A stretch of DNA of 44,853 nucleotides from contig JAFSYK010000061.1 of assembly GCA_017449975.1 (NCBI GenBank), positions 1-44,853 of the forward strand. Reading direction: 5' to 3'. The DNA comes from Bacteroidales bacterium. Lineage in GTDB: Bacteria; Bacteroidota; Bacteroidia; Bacteroidales; P3. How positions within the stretch are numbered: position 1 is the first letter of the stretch; each line of letters begins with the position of its first letter. The translations under genes were made by a program, and so were the position numbers. A model generated the notes under the pieces. It saw only the letters and a program-made list of their open reading frames with translations. It ran no database searches and was not told the origin of the DNA. Positions 26,529-33,672 of this stretch are shown here, one piece after another.

Positions 26529-26852
26529 CTAAAGCATCAGCCATTCGATGGCGTTCTGTTGCTTGATACCATTGTAGTATGTCACAGGGTCGGGATCTAA
26601 TGTCAGAACTGTTTTTGGGAAGTTGTCACCGATGGATTGTAAGGGAGCCAGCTCGTGTTCCCGCGTTTTTTCATCTCGCATGGAAGCACACACTTGAAAA
26701 TAGTTTACCTCCTGTGCATCTGTCGCAATAAAGTCAACTTCCAACGCATCTACCTTCCCAATATACACATTGGGGTAACGTCGCATCAGTTCCAGGAAAA
26801 CGACGTTTTCCAACACCCTGCCGAAGTCTATACCGCTCGTACCCAATAACAT
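26529..26852 (-). pseudogene. Remnant of a DUF4143-family ATPase (C-terminal domain only)
   Basis: 107 residues. GRVLENVVFLELMRR (11-25), GKVDALEVDFIA (32-43) and NGIKQQNAIEWL near the end are typical of the C-terminal nuclease-like DUF4143 domain of AAA_14-type ATPases. Full proteins of this kind are about 380-430 residues, with the ATPase domain first. That part is missing, and the sequence upstream on this strand (26853-27252) is low-complexity array, so this is a decayed fragment. It is AT-richer than the flanking mnmA. Confidence 0.75.
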
Positions 26853-26965
26853 ATTGCGAAAATAATAAAAGTTTTTGGAATGAAATCCAAAAAACTTTGT
26901 TGTTTTTGTATTTTATTGGAATAGATTCCTATTATGAATATTCCCATTAAATCTTTCTCACAATA

Positions 26966-27252
26966 GCTTTTACTTTTTAGTTTCCTAAAGCTTTTTAGTT
27001 TTTAGTTTTTACCTTTTAGTTTCCCAAAGCTTTTTACCTTTTACTTTTTACTTTCCCCATGCTTTTTAGCTTTTAGTTTTTAGCTTTTAGTTTTTACCTT
27101 TTAGTTTCCTAAAGCTTTTTACCTTTTACTTTTTACTTTCCCCAAGCTTTTTAGCTTTTAGTTTTTAGCTTTTAGTTTTTACCTTTTACCTTTTAGTTTT
27201 TACCTTTTAGTTTCCTAAAACTTTTTAGTTTTTACTTTTTAGTTTTTAGTTT
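26966..27252. repeat. Large period-7 TTTTTAG/CTTTTAC array
   Basis: About 287 bp of T-rich heptamers (TTTTTAG, CTTTTAG, TTTTTAC, CTTTTAC), interrupted at intervals by TTTCCTAAAGC or TTTCCCCAAGC, which creates a longer super-repeat. It ends where the promoter of the structured RNA element begins. No ORF was seen in 26853-27252. Confidence 0.9.
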
Positions 27253-27259
27253 AAATCTG

Positions 27260-27268
27260 TATCTTTGC
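27260..27268 (+). promoter_or_regulatory. -7 box (TATCTTTGC) upstream of structured RNA element
   Basis: A full match to TAnnTTTG at the edge of the large array. Transcription would start near 27270-27275, at the base of the first helix of the element. Confidence 0.65.
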
Positions 27269-27406
27269 ATTGTCGTTCCGCTTTGCCGGAGCCCGGAGAC
27301 GGGTGTTAGCGGGTGGGGCGGCAATACATAGAAAAAGACGTGTAACAGCGTTTATCTGCGGCGAATAAGAATCTCGCAAATTCTACAATCAAGTCGCAAA
27401 AACGCA

Positions 27407-27487
27407 ATGTTCCGCGTCCATAATGGGGCATATAGTATTGTACTATATACCGTCAGCGTGGGCTTCGGCATTGCTTATTCTACTTGA
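27407..27487 (+). CDS. Possible small peptide within the structured RNA
   Basis: An ATG inside the GCAATG helix opens a 26-codon frame (MFRVHNGAYSIVLYTVSVGF plus six residues) that ends in TGA. The mixture of hydrophobic and small residues could be a leader peptide. The start codon would be hidden by the helix. It may equally be a chance ORF; no homology can be judged from sequence alone. Confidence 0.25.
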   Translation: MFRVHNGAYSIVLYTVSVGFGIAYST

Positions 27488-27511
27488 TTGGGCCATGCGA
27501 GAGCCTTTATT

Positions 27512-27551
27512 CGCGGGATAAGCAAGTTAAGATTCCCGCGCTTCTTTTTTT
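27512..27551 (+). terminator. Terminator at the end of the structured RNA
   Basis: CGCGGGA (27512-27518) pairs with TCCCGCG (27534-27540), followed by CTTC and seven Ts. The 15-nt loop is AT-rich. It ends about 90 bp before the ATG of the next gene, so it can act as either an end or an attenuator. Confidence 0.75.
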
Positions 27552-27640
27552 GTGTTTTCCTTGCTGGGCGGAGCCCCGCACAAAAGTAAATCATCGGGCA
27601 TCTTCGGGAATCGTGCCAGAAACCGATAATTCATTACAAT

Positions 27641-28018
27641 ATGAAAGATTTGAAAACTGCATTGGCAGAGGTGTCCAACAGAATATTGGCTGGAATTCCC
27701 AATGGACAAGCCAACAATTCATTCCTCGGACCATCTCTCTATTTCAGCCAAGAGGCACTGAAAGCATGTCAAACGGATTTTCTGGGAGAACGTCACATCG
27801 AGATGGTTTATGCCACCTTGGCATCCTGGGGTATGCATCGGACCGGAACAGGTGGTGCGTTACACATCATACTGAAATTGGTTCACGAAGTATTTCAACA
27901 GAAGAACCTCTTGCACCTGGCTCTGGCATACCAAAATTCATGTAGCGTTATCGTTCCTCTGCCCAAGATTATCGACAATGTCATTATTGATATCGTTGGA
28001 GCAACTAAGATACCATAA
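27641..28018 (+). CDS. Small unknown protein, probably truncated
   Basis: 125 residues in an AT-richer stretch. The phrase FLGPSLYF...FLGERHIEMVYATLASWGMHR (residues ~27-66) resembles the N-terminal half of a family of uncharacterised ~200-residue prokaryotic proteins carrying a conserved SWGMHRMG motif. After HRTGTGGAL the sequence no longer resembles that family, so a truncation or an old frameshift is likely. No signal peptide or catalytic motif was found. It follows the structured RNA directly and could be controlled by it. The function is unknown. Confidence 0.5.
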   Translation: MKDLKTALAEVSNRILAGIPNGQANNSFLGPSLYFSQEALKACQTDFLGERHIEMVYATLASWGMHRTGTGGALHIILKLVHEVFQQKNLLHLALAYQNSCSVIVPLPKIIDNVIIDIVGATKIP

Positions 28019-28101
28019 AAAAATAAAACGAAGAAAAAACAATCCAACTAAACTTTTCCTGTTTTCGACCTGCAAAAATGGGTCAAAGTGGATTATGCAG
28101 A

Positions 28102-28109
28102 TAATTTTG
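28102..28109 (+). promoter_or_regulatory. -7 box (TAATTTTG) for the LRR protein gene
   Basis: It matches TAnnTTTG and lies about 60 bp before the ATG at 28172. A second, weaker match (TGACTTTTGC) follows 14 bp later. Confidence 0.4.
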
Positions 28110-28171
28110 AAAGTGTGACTTTTGCAGAGTTTGATAACTGAATTCAGACAATAATCAAAAACACAAATATC

Positions 28172-29797
28172 ATGAAAAAACAAGTATTCTTTCTTTTCTC
28201 CCTGCTGTCGCTGGCAGGGATTTCCTATGCCTACGACTTCACGGTGGTCTGCAGCAGCGGTCAGACGCTCGCCTACACCATAAGCGGCACGGAGGTGAGT
28301 GTCGGCACGGTGGACGACATCTCCGGCAACCTCGTCATCCCGTCGTCGGTAACCTATGGAGGCCAAACCTACTCGGTGACCAGCATCGGACATTTGGCCT
28401 TTTGGAACTGCACCGGTCTGACCAGCGTTACCATCCCCAACTCGGTGACCAGCATCGGAGACGATGCCTTCTCAGGCTGCAGCGGCCTGACCAGCGTCAC
28501 CATCCCCAACTCGGTGACCAGCATCGGAGAATATGCCTTCTATAACTGCAGCGGTCTGACGGGCACTCTCACCATCCCCAACTCGGTGACTAGCATCGGA
28601 GAATCGGCCTTTGGGAACTGCAGCGGTCTGACAACACTCAACTTCAATGCGGATAGTTGTATATCTGTGAATTCTAGATGGCTGTATGGCTGTACGGCAT
28701 TGACCACCGTGAACATCGGCAATAATGTCCGTGTGATTCCTGATTATTTCGCTCTTGACCTCACTGGCCTGACCAGCGTCACCATCCCCAACTCGGTGAC
28801 CAGCATCGGAGAATATGCCTTCCTCGGCTGCAGCGGACTGACCAGCGTCACCATCCCCAACTCGGTGACTAGCATTGGAACTCAAGCCTTCTCAGAATGC
28901 AGCGGCCTGACCAGCGTCACCATCCCCAACTCGGTGACCAGCATCGGAGGCGGAGCCTTCTCTGGCTGCGCTGGTCTAACCAGCGTCACCATCCCCAACT
29001 CGGTGACCAGCATCGGAAACTATGCCTTCTATAACTGCAGCGGTCTGACAACACTCAACTTCAATGCGGACAGTTGTGGAGGATTTTCATTTGGTTCTCA
29101 TTGGCTATCCGGCTGTACGGCATTGACCACAGTGAACATCGGCAATAATGTCCGTGTGATTCCTGATATTTTCGCTTGTGACCTCACTGGCCTGACCAGC
29201 GTCACCATCCCCAACTCGGTGACCAGCATCGGAAACCATGCCTTCAGAGACTGCAGCGGCCTGACAAGCGTCACCATCCCCAACTCGGTAACTAGCATTG
29301 GAAATCAAGCCTTCAACGGCTGTACAGGTCTGCATGTACTTGATTTAGGCAGTGCGGTGAACAGCATCGGTGAACTGTCGTTCTACAACTGCGACCACCT
29401 GGACACTATCTATTCTCGAAACCCCACCCCTGCCACCGTGGCCAATGCGGACGCTTTCGAGAATGTGTGGAAGGGATTGCCGCTGATTGTGCCCACGGGC
29501 AGCCGCAACGCATACGCCACTGCCTACGTCTGGCGTGAGTTTACCAATATTCAGGAAGGCACCCTGCCACAGGGCATCGAAGATGCCGTGTATGATGGCG
29601 TTTCGATGAAGTTGGTGGAGGGCCGTATCGTTATCGATGGCGCCGACGGACACGGTGTGGCGCTGACCGACATACAGGGCCGCACCCTGTATCGCGGCTC
29701 CGCCACCGGCACCCTCACCGTCGATGTCCCCGCCAGCGGCATCTACCTGCTGCAACTGGACAACCGTCCAGACAAACGCATCGCCGTTGTTCGATAG
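28172..29797 (+). CDS. BspA-like leucine-rich repeat surface protein with T9SS-type C-terminus
   Basis: 541 residues with the signal peptide MKKQVFFLFSLLSLAGISYA. The body is a TpLRR/BspA (LRR_5) array of about 23-residue units with the consensus LTSVTIPNSVTSIGxxAFxxCSG; the core IPNSVTSIG occurs nine times. A longer module (TTLNFNADSC...WL.GCTALTTVNIGNNVRVIPD) interrupts the array twice. The last ~75 residues (from GIEDAVYDG) look like a T9SS sorting domain: beta-rich, with DIQGRTLYRG and SGIYLLQLDN. BspA proteins bind host or matrix ligands; here the ligand is unknown. The repeat units are almost identical at DNA level, which implies recent duplication or gene conversion. Confidence 0.92.
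   Translation: MKKQVFFLFSLLSLAGISYAYDFTVVCSSGQTLAYTISGTEVSVGTVDDISGNLVIPSSVTYGGQTYSVTSIGHLAFWNCTGLTSVTIPNSVTSIGDDAFSGCSGLTSVTIPNSVTSIGEYAFYNCSGLTGTLTIPNSVTSIGESAFGNCSGLTTLNFNADSCISVNSRWLYGCTALTTVNIGNNVRVIPDYFALDLTGLTSVTIPNSVTSIGEYAFLGCSGLTSVTIPNSVTSIGTQAFSECSGLTSVTIPNSVTSIGGGAFSGCAGLTSVTIPNSVTSIGNYAFYNCSGLTTLNFNADSCGGFSFGSHWLSGCTALTTVNIGNNVRVIPDIFACDLTGLTSVTIPNSVTSIGNHAFRDCSGLTSVTIPNSVTSIGNQAFNGCTGLHVLDLGSAVNSIGELSFYNCDHLDTIYSRNPTPATVANADAFENVWKGLPLIVPTGSRNAYATAYVWREFTNIQEGTLPQGIEDAVYDGVSMKLVEGRIVIDGADGHGVALTDIQGRTLYRGSATGTLTVDVPASGIYLLQLDNRPDKRIAVVR
28424..29309 (+). repeat. 69-bp coding repeats of the LRR protein
   Basis: Nine near-identical blocks built on ACCATCCCCAACTCGGTGAC plus CAGCATCGGA, most spaced 69 bp apart. 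Differences cluster in the short segment after CATCGGA, which encodes the two variable residues and part of the next turn. Confidence 0.9.
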
Positions 29798-29832
29798 AAG
29801 TAAGAACTAAGAGCTAAAAGGTAAGAGGTGAC

Positions 29833-29870
29833 TCAGGGGGCGGCGGATTCGCGAATCCGCCGCCCCCTGA
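29833..29870. terminator. Perfect 38-bp GC-rich palindrome between convergent genes
   Basis: TCAGGGGGCGGCGGATTCG is followed at once by its exact reverse complement. It lies between the LRR gene stop (29797) and the stop of the minus-strand DUF4159 gene (29889). It is probably a bidirectional terminator, although the T tract after it on the plus strand is only four bases long. Confidence 0.7.
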
Positions 29871-29888
29871 ATTTTACCAGTCACAGAT

Positions 29889-30551
29889 TCACCGGTCACC
29901 CATAAACACATACCGTAGTATGTTCTCCCCCATGCGCAGGGCTTTCTGGCGGGTGGCTTGACTGTCGTTGTGTACGTCGGGGTCTTCCCATCCGTCGCCC
30001 AGGTCGCACTCCCAGCTGAAGAAGCAGACGAGCCGTCCCTCGTAGATGAGGCCGTAGCCGCGCGGCGGCAGGTTGTCGTGCTCGTGAATTTTGGGTAACC
30101 CGTTGGGGAAGTCGTATTTCTGGTGGTAGATGGGATGGTTGAAGGGCAGTTCCACAAACTCCAGTTCGGGAAAGACCTTCTTCATTTGGGGTACGATGAA
30201 GTCCTTGAGACCGTAGTTGTCGTCGATGTGCAGAAATCCGCCGCCTATCAGGTACTGGCGCAGGTTCTCCGCCTCCTGTGTGGAGAAGGACACGTTGCCG
30301 TGGCCCGTCATGTGGACGAAGGGGTAGTTGAACAGGTCGCTGCTGCCCACCTCGACCACGGCGTAGTCGGCGGCCAGCCGCATCTGTGCGTCGGCGTTGC
30401 AGAAGGCGATGAGGTTGCGCAACGACGTGGGGTTGGCGTACCAGTCACCGCCACCGTTGTATTTCAGCAGCGCAATCTGTGTCTGTGCAACCCCCTGCAG
30501 CCCTACCATCCAAAACAACAAGAGCAGAAAAAAAAGTCGAACCTGTTTCAT
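29889..30551 (-). CDS. DUF4159 domain-containing exported protein
   Basis: 220 residues. A signal peptide (MKQVRLFFLLLLFWMVGLQG-VAQ) is followed by a complete DUF4159 domain: LKYNGGGDWYANPTSL at the start, FVHMTGHGNVSFS, YLIGGGFLHIDDN (typical GG.....DD segment), ELPFNHPIYH and YEGRLVCFFSWECDLGDGWED. The fold resembles class I glutamine amidotransferase-like proteins without the catalytic triad; the biochemical role is unknown. It lies downstream of rsmE in the same direction, separated by a 51-bp period-8 array, so a shared transcript is likely. Confidence 0.9.
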   Translation of the reverse strand: MKQVRLFFLLLLFWMVGLQGVAQTQIALLKYNGGGDWYANPTSLRNLIAFCNADAQMRLAADYAVVEVGSSDLFNYPFVHMTGHGNVSFSTQEAENLRQYLIGGGFLHIDDNYGLKDFIVPQMKKVFPELEFVELPFNHPIYHQKYDFPNGLPKIHEHDNLPPRGYGLIYEGRLVCFFSWECDLGDGWEDPDVHNDSQATRQKALRMGENILRYVFMGDR

Positions 30552-30554
30552 TTG

Positions 30555-30598
30555 CCTTAACTACTTAACTACTGTCTACTTAACTACTAAAATTATAT
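30555..30598. repeat. Period-8 TTAACTAC array
   Basis: TTAACTAC / TTAACTAC / TGTCTAC / TTAACTAC (one unit is a base short) fills the gap between rsmE and the DUF4159 gene. Confidence 0.75.
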
Positions 30599-30602
30599 CT
30601 CA

Positions 30603-31304
30603 TCAATTTAAAAAATTCAAAGCCACCGTGGCGTACAGCGCTGCCGTCTCGGTGCGCAGGCGACTGTCACCCAGCGTGACGGGGGCGAAGCCCGACTGCA
30701 GAGCCGCAGCAATCTCTTCGGGACTGAAGTCGCCTTCGGGCCCGATGAGTACCACGGCGTCGCGTCCGCTCGTATAGCACTGTTGCAGCGTCTTGCGGTC
30801 GCCGTCGCAGTGGCAGATAAGCTTGCAGGCGTCGCTGCTGCGGTGCTCCTCCAGAAACTGGCGTAGCGGCACAGCAGCCTGCAGTTGCGGACGGTAGGCT
30901 TTGAGCGACTGCTTCATGGCGCTGACAACGATTTTCTCCAGCCTGTCCAGTTTCAGCGTGGTACGCTCCGAGTGGTCGCAGACGAGCAATGTCACCGCGT
31001 CGATGCCGATCTCCACCGCCTTCTCCACAAACCACTCGATGCGGTCGGCATTCTTGGTGGGCGCCACGGCGACATGGAGATTCCAAGGTCTGCGTCCATA
31101 GCCCTCCATCCGCTCGTCGATAGCCACCTGGCAGGCGTTGCTGTCGGAGGCGACGAGATGTCCGCGACACAGGGTGCCGCGCCCGTCGGTGACATGCAGC
31201 GTGTCGCCCTCGCGCAGCCGCAACACCTTCACACAGTGGTGCGACTCTGCAGGCGTCAGCGTGCAGAGGTCAAAATCCAACGTATCGGCAAAAAACAGCT
31301 GCAT
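30603..31304 (-). CDS. rsmE: 16S rRNA (uracil1498-N3)-methyltransferase RsmE
   Basis: 233 residues, usual length. It has an N-terminal PUA-like domain (HHCVKVLRLREGDTLHVTDG) and a C-terminal SPOUT methyltransferase knot with the signature LIGPEGDFSPEE and the closing LGDSRLRTETAALYA. It methylates N3 of U1498 in helix 44 of 16S rRNA. A 242-bp spacer made entirely of arrays separates it from the sulfatase gene upstream. Confidence 0.96.
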   Translation of the reverse strand: MQLFFADTLDFDLCTLTPAESHHCVKVLRLREGDTLHVTDGRGTLCRGHLVASDSNACQVAIDERMEGYGRRPWNLHVAVAPTKNADRIEWFVEKAVEIGIDAVTLLVCDHSERTTLKLDRLEKIVVSAMKQSLKAYRPQLQAAVPLRQFLEEHRSSDACKLICHCDGDRKTLQQCYTSGRDAVVLIGPEGDFSPEEIAAALQSGFAPVTLGDSRLRTETAALYATVALNFLN

Positions 31305-31310
31305 AATTAT

Positions 31311-31546
31311 AGTGAATAGTGATTAGTGAATAGTGATTAGTGACGAGTGATTAGTGAATAGTGAAAAGACAAATGCCCATTAACCCCATTAGCCCTATTA
31401 GCCCTATTAGCCCCATTAGACCTATTAGACCTATTAGCCCCATTAACCCCATTTAACCACATTATAGACCATAACCCATAACCTCTAACCTTGTGTCTCA
31501 ATAACCAATAACCCATAACCAATAACCATTATCAACCCATAACCCT
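31311..31546. repeat. Composite array: period 7, period 9, then longer repeats
   Basis: About eight AGTGATT/AGTGAAT units at period 7 (31313-31365) are followed by about nine CCCATTAGC/CCTATTAGA units at period 9 (31376-31455). Then come AATAACCCATAACC-type repeats up to the sulfatase stop. The period-7 family also occurs at 9628, the period-9 family at 14647 and the last at 19060-19210. The region holds no ORF. Confidence 0.9.
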
Positions 31547-33454
31547 TTACTTACAAGCCGTGCGGTTCTCGAGCAGCATCTGCTGCGATTCCTGTATCAT
31601 GCCGAACGCGTAGCGTTGCATGGCTTCGGCCCGTGCAGGTTCGGATTCAATGTAGTCTGTGGGCTCCCCGTTGCGATAGCGATAGAGCGAGGCGCGTTGG
31701 TCCGACATGCGATAGAGGTAGAACCAGGTGCTGTCGAGCACGCCGATTTTGTCGTCGGCGCTGAAGTAGGCATAGGGTCGGTGCTGGTGGAACAGGTCGA
31801 TGCCCAGCGTGTTGTTGTCACACTCCAGTTGCAGCATTCCCAGCAGGGTGGGGGTGATGTCGATTTGCAGGGCGATGTCGTCGCGACGGGTGGGGGCGAT
31901 GACACCGGGGTAGTAGAAGATGATAGGCACGTGGTGGTACGACAGCGACATGTCGTAGTGGTTCACCAGTGAGGCGCCGTGGTCGGCCACAAAGACAAAC
32001 AGCGTGTTCTTGAACCAGTCGTGCTTCCGTGCCTCGGCCATAAACTGTCCGATGGACCAGTCGGCATACTCAATCATTTTGTGGTGTATCGCTTCGCTTT
32101 TCGGCTTCAGTTCGATGTCCTCCGGCAGGATATAGGGGCCGTGGTCGCTGCAGGTGAGCATGGCGGCGAAGAACGGTCGACTGGTGTCGCGACTGTCGAT
32201 GGCTTCGATGGCGTGACGGAACATCACATGGTCGGGCACACCCCAGGTGCCTACCACCTCGCTGGAAGGATAGTCCAGCTGGGAAATCATCTTCTCAATG
32301 CCGTTGTATTGCAGAAATCCGCCGATGTTGTCAAATCCGGGGTCGTGGGTGATGCAGAAGAGGGTCTGGTAGCCCGCTTTGCGCAGTTGTTGGGGCAGGC
32401 CACACATCATGGGTGTGGTGGTGTACTTCATGCTGTGCTGTGCCAGCAGGGCAGGGTGGGAGTAGAGGGTGGAATAGACACCGTTGTAGGTGTGTATGCC
32501 AGCCGAATAGGCGTTGTTGAAGAAGAGCGACTTCTCCAGTAGGGTGTCCAGGTTGGGCGTCAGTGCCGGCCGCTCGGGATGCAGACTTGCAATCTTGCCG
32601 TGGGCCATGGACTCCATAATGACCAGCACGATGTTAGTGCCTTCGGGCAACTTGTACTCCACGTCGGGCGTGTAGTCTACGGCGCGTTCGTCCCAGGCTA
32701 TCGTGTGGGCGGTTTTAGGGTCGATGAGATCCACCGGCTTGTTGCTGCTTTCGCTGATCTCTTCCAAGCTCTTGACGAAGGTGAACATGGGGTTCAGACC
32801 TATCTGGTTGAGGAAGGGATTGGTGCAGAAATAGGCGTTGCCGACGCGCATGGGCGATTTCTTGGCCAGACGGCCACGCATGCCGATGAAGCATCCGGCC
32901 ACCAGGACAATGCTGATCACGATGCCCCAGCCGATGGGCAGCGGTTCGCTTTCGGGCTTCAGCAGCCTACGCCACAGGCGACGCATCCAGAACCAGTAGC
33001 CCACGGCGATGGCGATGAAGAGTGCGGCAAAGCCAATGTAGGAGGGTTCTTTGACAATCATGCTCACCACCGTGGCGGGTGAGTCTATCCAGTTCACCAC
33101 CATGGCGTTGAGACGGGTGAAAAAGTAGAGGAAGTAGGGGATGTCAGAAGCGCAGGCCACAAAACTGAGGATGAAGAGCGTCACGGTGAAGTGGTGCGCC
33201 ACGGCATAGTAAGCCTTGGCACGGATACGGGTCCACAGACCGACGAGTATCATGAGGATGGGTATGGCAAGAATGAAACAGCTAACCAGCGTGTCGAAAC
33301 GCCAACCAATGATGAGGGCTTTCCAGTAGAGGCCTTCCAGATCGGGCGGGTTCTCGCTACCCAGGCAGAAGACCAATGTGTTGGCCAGTCGGAACAGAGT
33401 GAAAAACAGTATGCCAATCAGATAGGCGTAGAGGATATAGCGTATTTTTTTCAT
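31547..33454 (-). CDS. LTA-synthase-like membrane sulfatase/phosphotransferase
   Basis: 635 residues. Five N-terminal membrane segments (about residues 5-200) are followed by a periplasmic alkaline-phosphatase-superfamily domain. Candidate nucleophile Thr322 lies in YSAGIHTYNG. Metal-binding segments IVLVIMESMAHGK, CSDHGPYILP and FVFVADHGASL are present. In Gram-positive bacteria this family polymerises glycerol phosphate; in Bacteroidota, which lack lipoteichoic acid, related proteins probably transfer phospho-groups to envelope glycans or lipids, so the substrate is unknown. It has its own -7 box on the minus strand (33558-33566). Confidence 0.92.
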   Translation of the reverse strand: MKKIRYILYAYLIGILFFTLFRLANTLVFCLGSENPPDLEGLYWKALIIGWRFDTLVSCFILAIPILMILVGLWTRIRAKAYYAVAHHFTVTLFILSFVACASDIPYFLYFFTRLNAMVVNWIDSPATVVSMIVKEPSYIGFAALFIAIAVGYWFWMRRLWRRLLKPESEPLPIGWGIVISIVLVAGCFIGMRGRLAKKSPMRVGNAYFCTNPFLNQIGLNPMFTFVKSLEEISESSNKPVDLIDPKTAHTIAWDERAVDYTPDVEYKLPEGTNIVLVIMESMAHGKIASLHPERPALTPNLDTLLEKSLFFNNAYSAGIHTYNGVYSTLYSHPALLAQHSMKYTTTPMMCGLPQQLRKAGYQTLFCITHDPGFDNIGGFLQYNGIEKMISQLDYPSSEVVGTWGVPDHVMFRHAIEAIDSRDTSRPFFAAMLTCSDHGPYILPEDIELKPKSEAIHHKMIEYADWSIGQFMAEARKHDWFKNTLFVFVADHGASLVNHYDMSLSYHHVPIIFYYPGVIAPTRRDDIALQIDITPTLLGMLQLECDNNTLGIDLFHQHRPYAYFSADDKIGVLDSTWFYLYRMSDQRASLYRYRNGEPTDYIESEPARAEAMQRYAFGMIQESQQMLLENRTACK

Positions 33455-33519
33455 AGTATTATAGTTTTATAGGTGATGATGATTCACAATTCACGAATCA
33501 CCATTCGCAAAGTAATTCA

Positions 33520-33549
33520 TTAAACGTTAAACATTAAACGTTAAACTTT
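33520..33549. repeat. Short TTAAACG array (period 7)
   Basis: Four TTAAACG/TTAAACA/TTAAACT units in the leader of the sulfatase gene, the same heptamer as at 23393-23577. The adjoining 33480-33515 has ATTCACAATTCACGAATCACC, another short-period stretch. Confidence 0.75.
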
Positions 33550-33557
33550 ACTAAGTT

Positions 33558-33566
33558 GCAAAGATA
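33558..33566 (-). promoter_or_regulatory. -7 box (TATCTTTGC) for the sulfatase gene
   Basis: The minus strand reads TCGTATCTTTGCAACT, a full match to TAnnTTTG, about 100 bp before the ATG. The leader would contain the TTAAACG array. Confidence 0.6.
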
Positions 33567-33658
33567 CGAAAAACTCAGTTAGTCGTAATAGTTCATTATT
33601 CACTATTCTGTGTTCACACTTCCTCCATTGTGCAACGATTTCGAATGCCATGATTGTG

Positions 33659-33667
33659 TAATTTTGC
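33659..33667 (+). promoter_or_regulatory. -7 box (TAATTTTGC) only 6 bp before a start codon
   Basis: A full match to TAnnTTTG. With the usual spacing to the start site, transcription would begin at or next to the ATG at 33673, giving a leaderless or nearly leaderless mRNA. Confidence 0.5.
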
Positions 33668-33672
33668 ATATT

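Larger units (their letters stand above)
27269..27552 (+). ncRNA. Candidate structured RNA or attenuator leader, family not recognised
   Basis: About 284 nt with its own promoter and terminator. Domain 1 is closed by 27269-27279 pairing with 27315-27325 (11 bp with G-U pairs) and contains CCCG-GAGA-CGGG, a GNRA-capped hairpin. Domain 2 is a long nested hairpin: GCGAATAA (27361-27368) with TTATTCGC (27507-27514), TCTCGCA (27372-27378) with TGCGAGA (27496-27502), AATCAAGT (27387-27394) with ACTTGATT (27482-27489), and GCAATG (27404-27409) with CATTGC (27469-27474). Its apex contains ATATAGTA-TTG-TACTATAT. A terminator follows. The basal arm of domain 2 shares three bases with the terminator stem. 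It lacks the hallmarks of tmRNA, RNase P RNA and SRP RNA. A 6S-like RNA is possible from the rod shape, but an attenuator leader for the gene at 27641 is equally possible. Confidence 0.55.

Noticed and set aside
23393-27252. The short-period arrays as CRISPR arrays or eukaryote-like telomere repeats (TAACCC words).
   Set aside because: There are no spacers of constant length between fixed repeats and no cas genes, and the units are 7-9 bases long and drift. Telomere-like words are mixed with many other unit families inside the chromosome.
27269-27552. tmRNA, RNase P RNA, SRP RNA or a retron msr-msd.
   Set aside because: There is no tRNA-like 3' end with TTCGA and CCA, no A-tagging peptide, no GAGGAAAGTCC or SRP tetraloop signatures, and no reverse transcriptase next to it.
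27484-27945. A 153-codon frame overlapping the terminator and the small unknown gene.
   Set aside because: It runs through the terminator hairpin, overlaps the better-supported frame at 27641-28018 and has no domain. It is probably non-coding.
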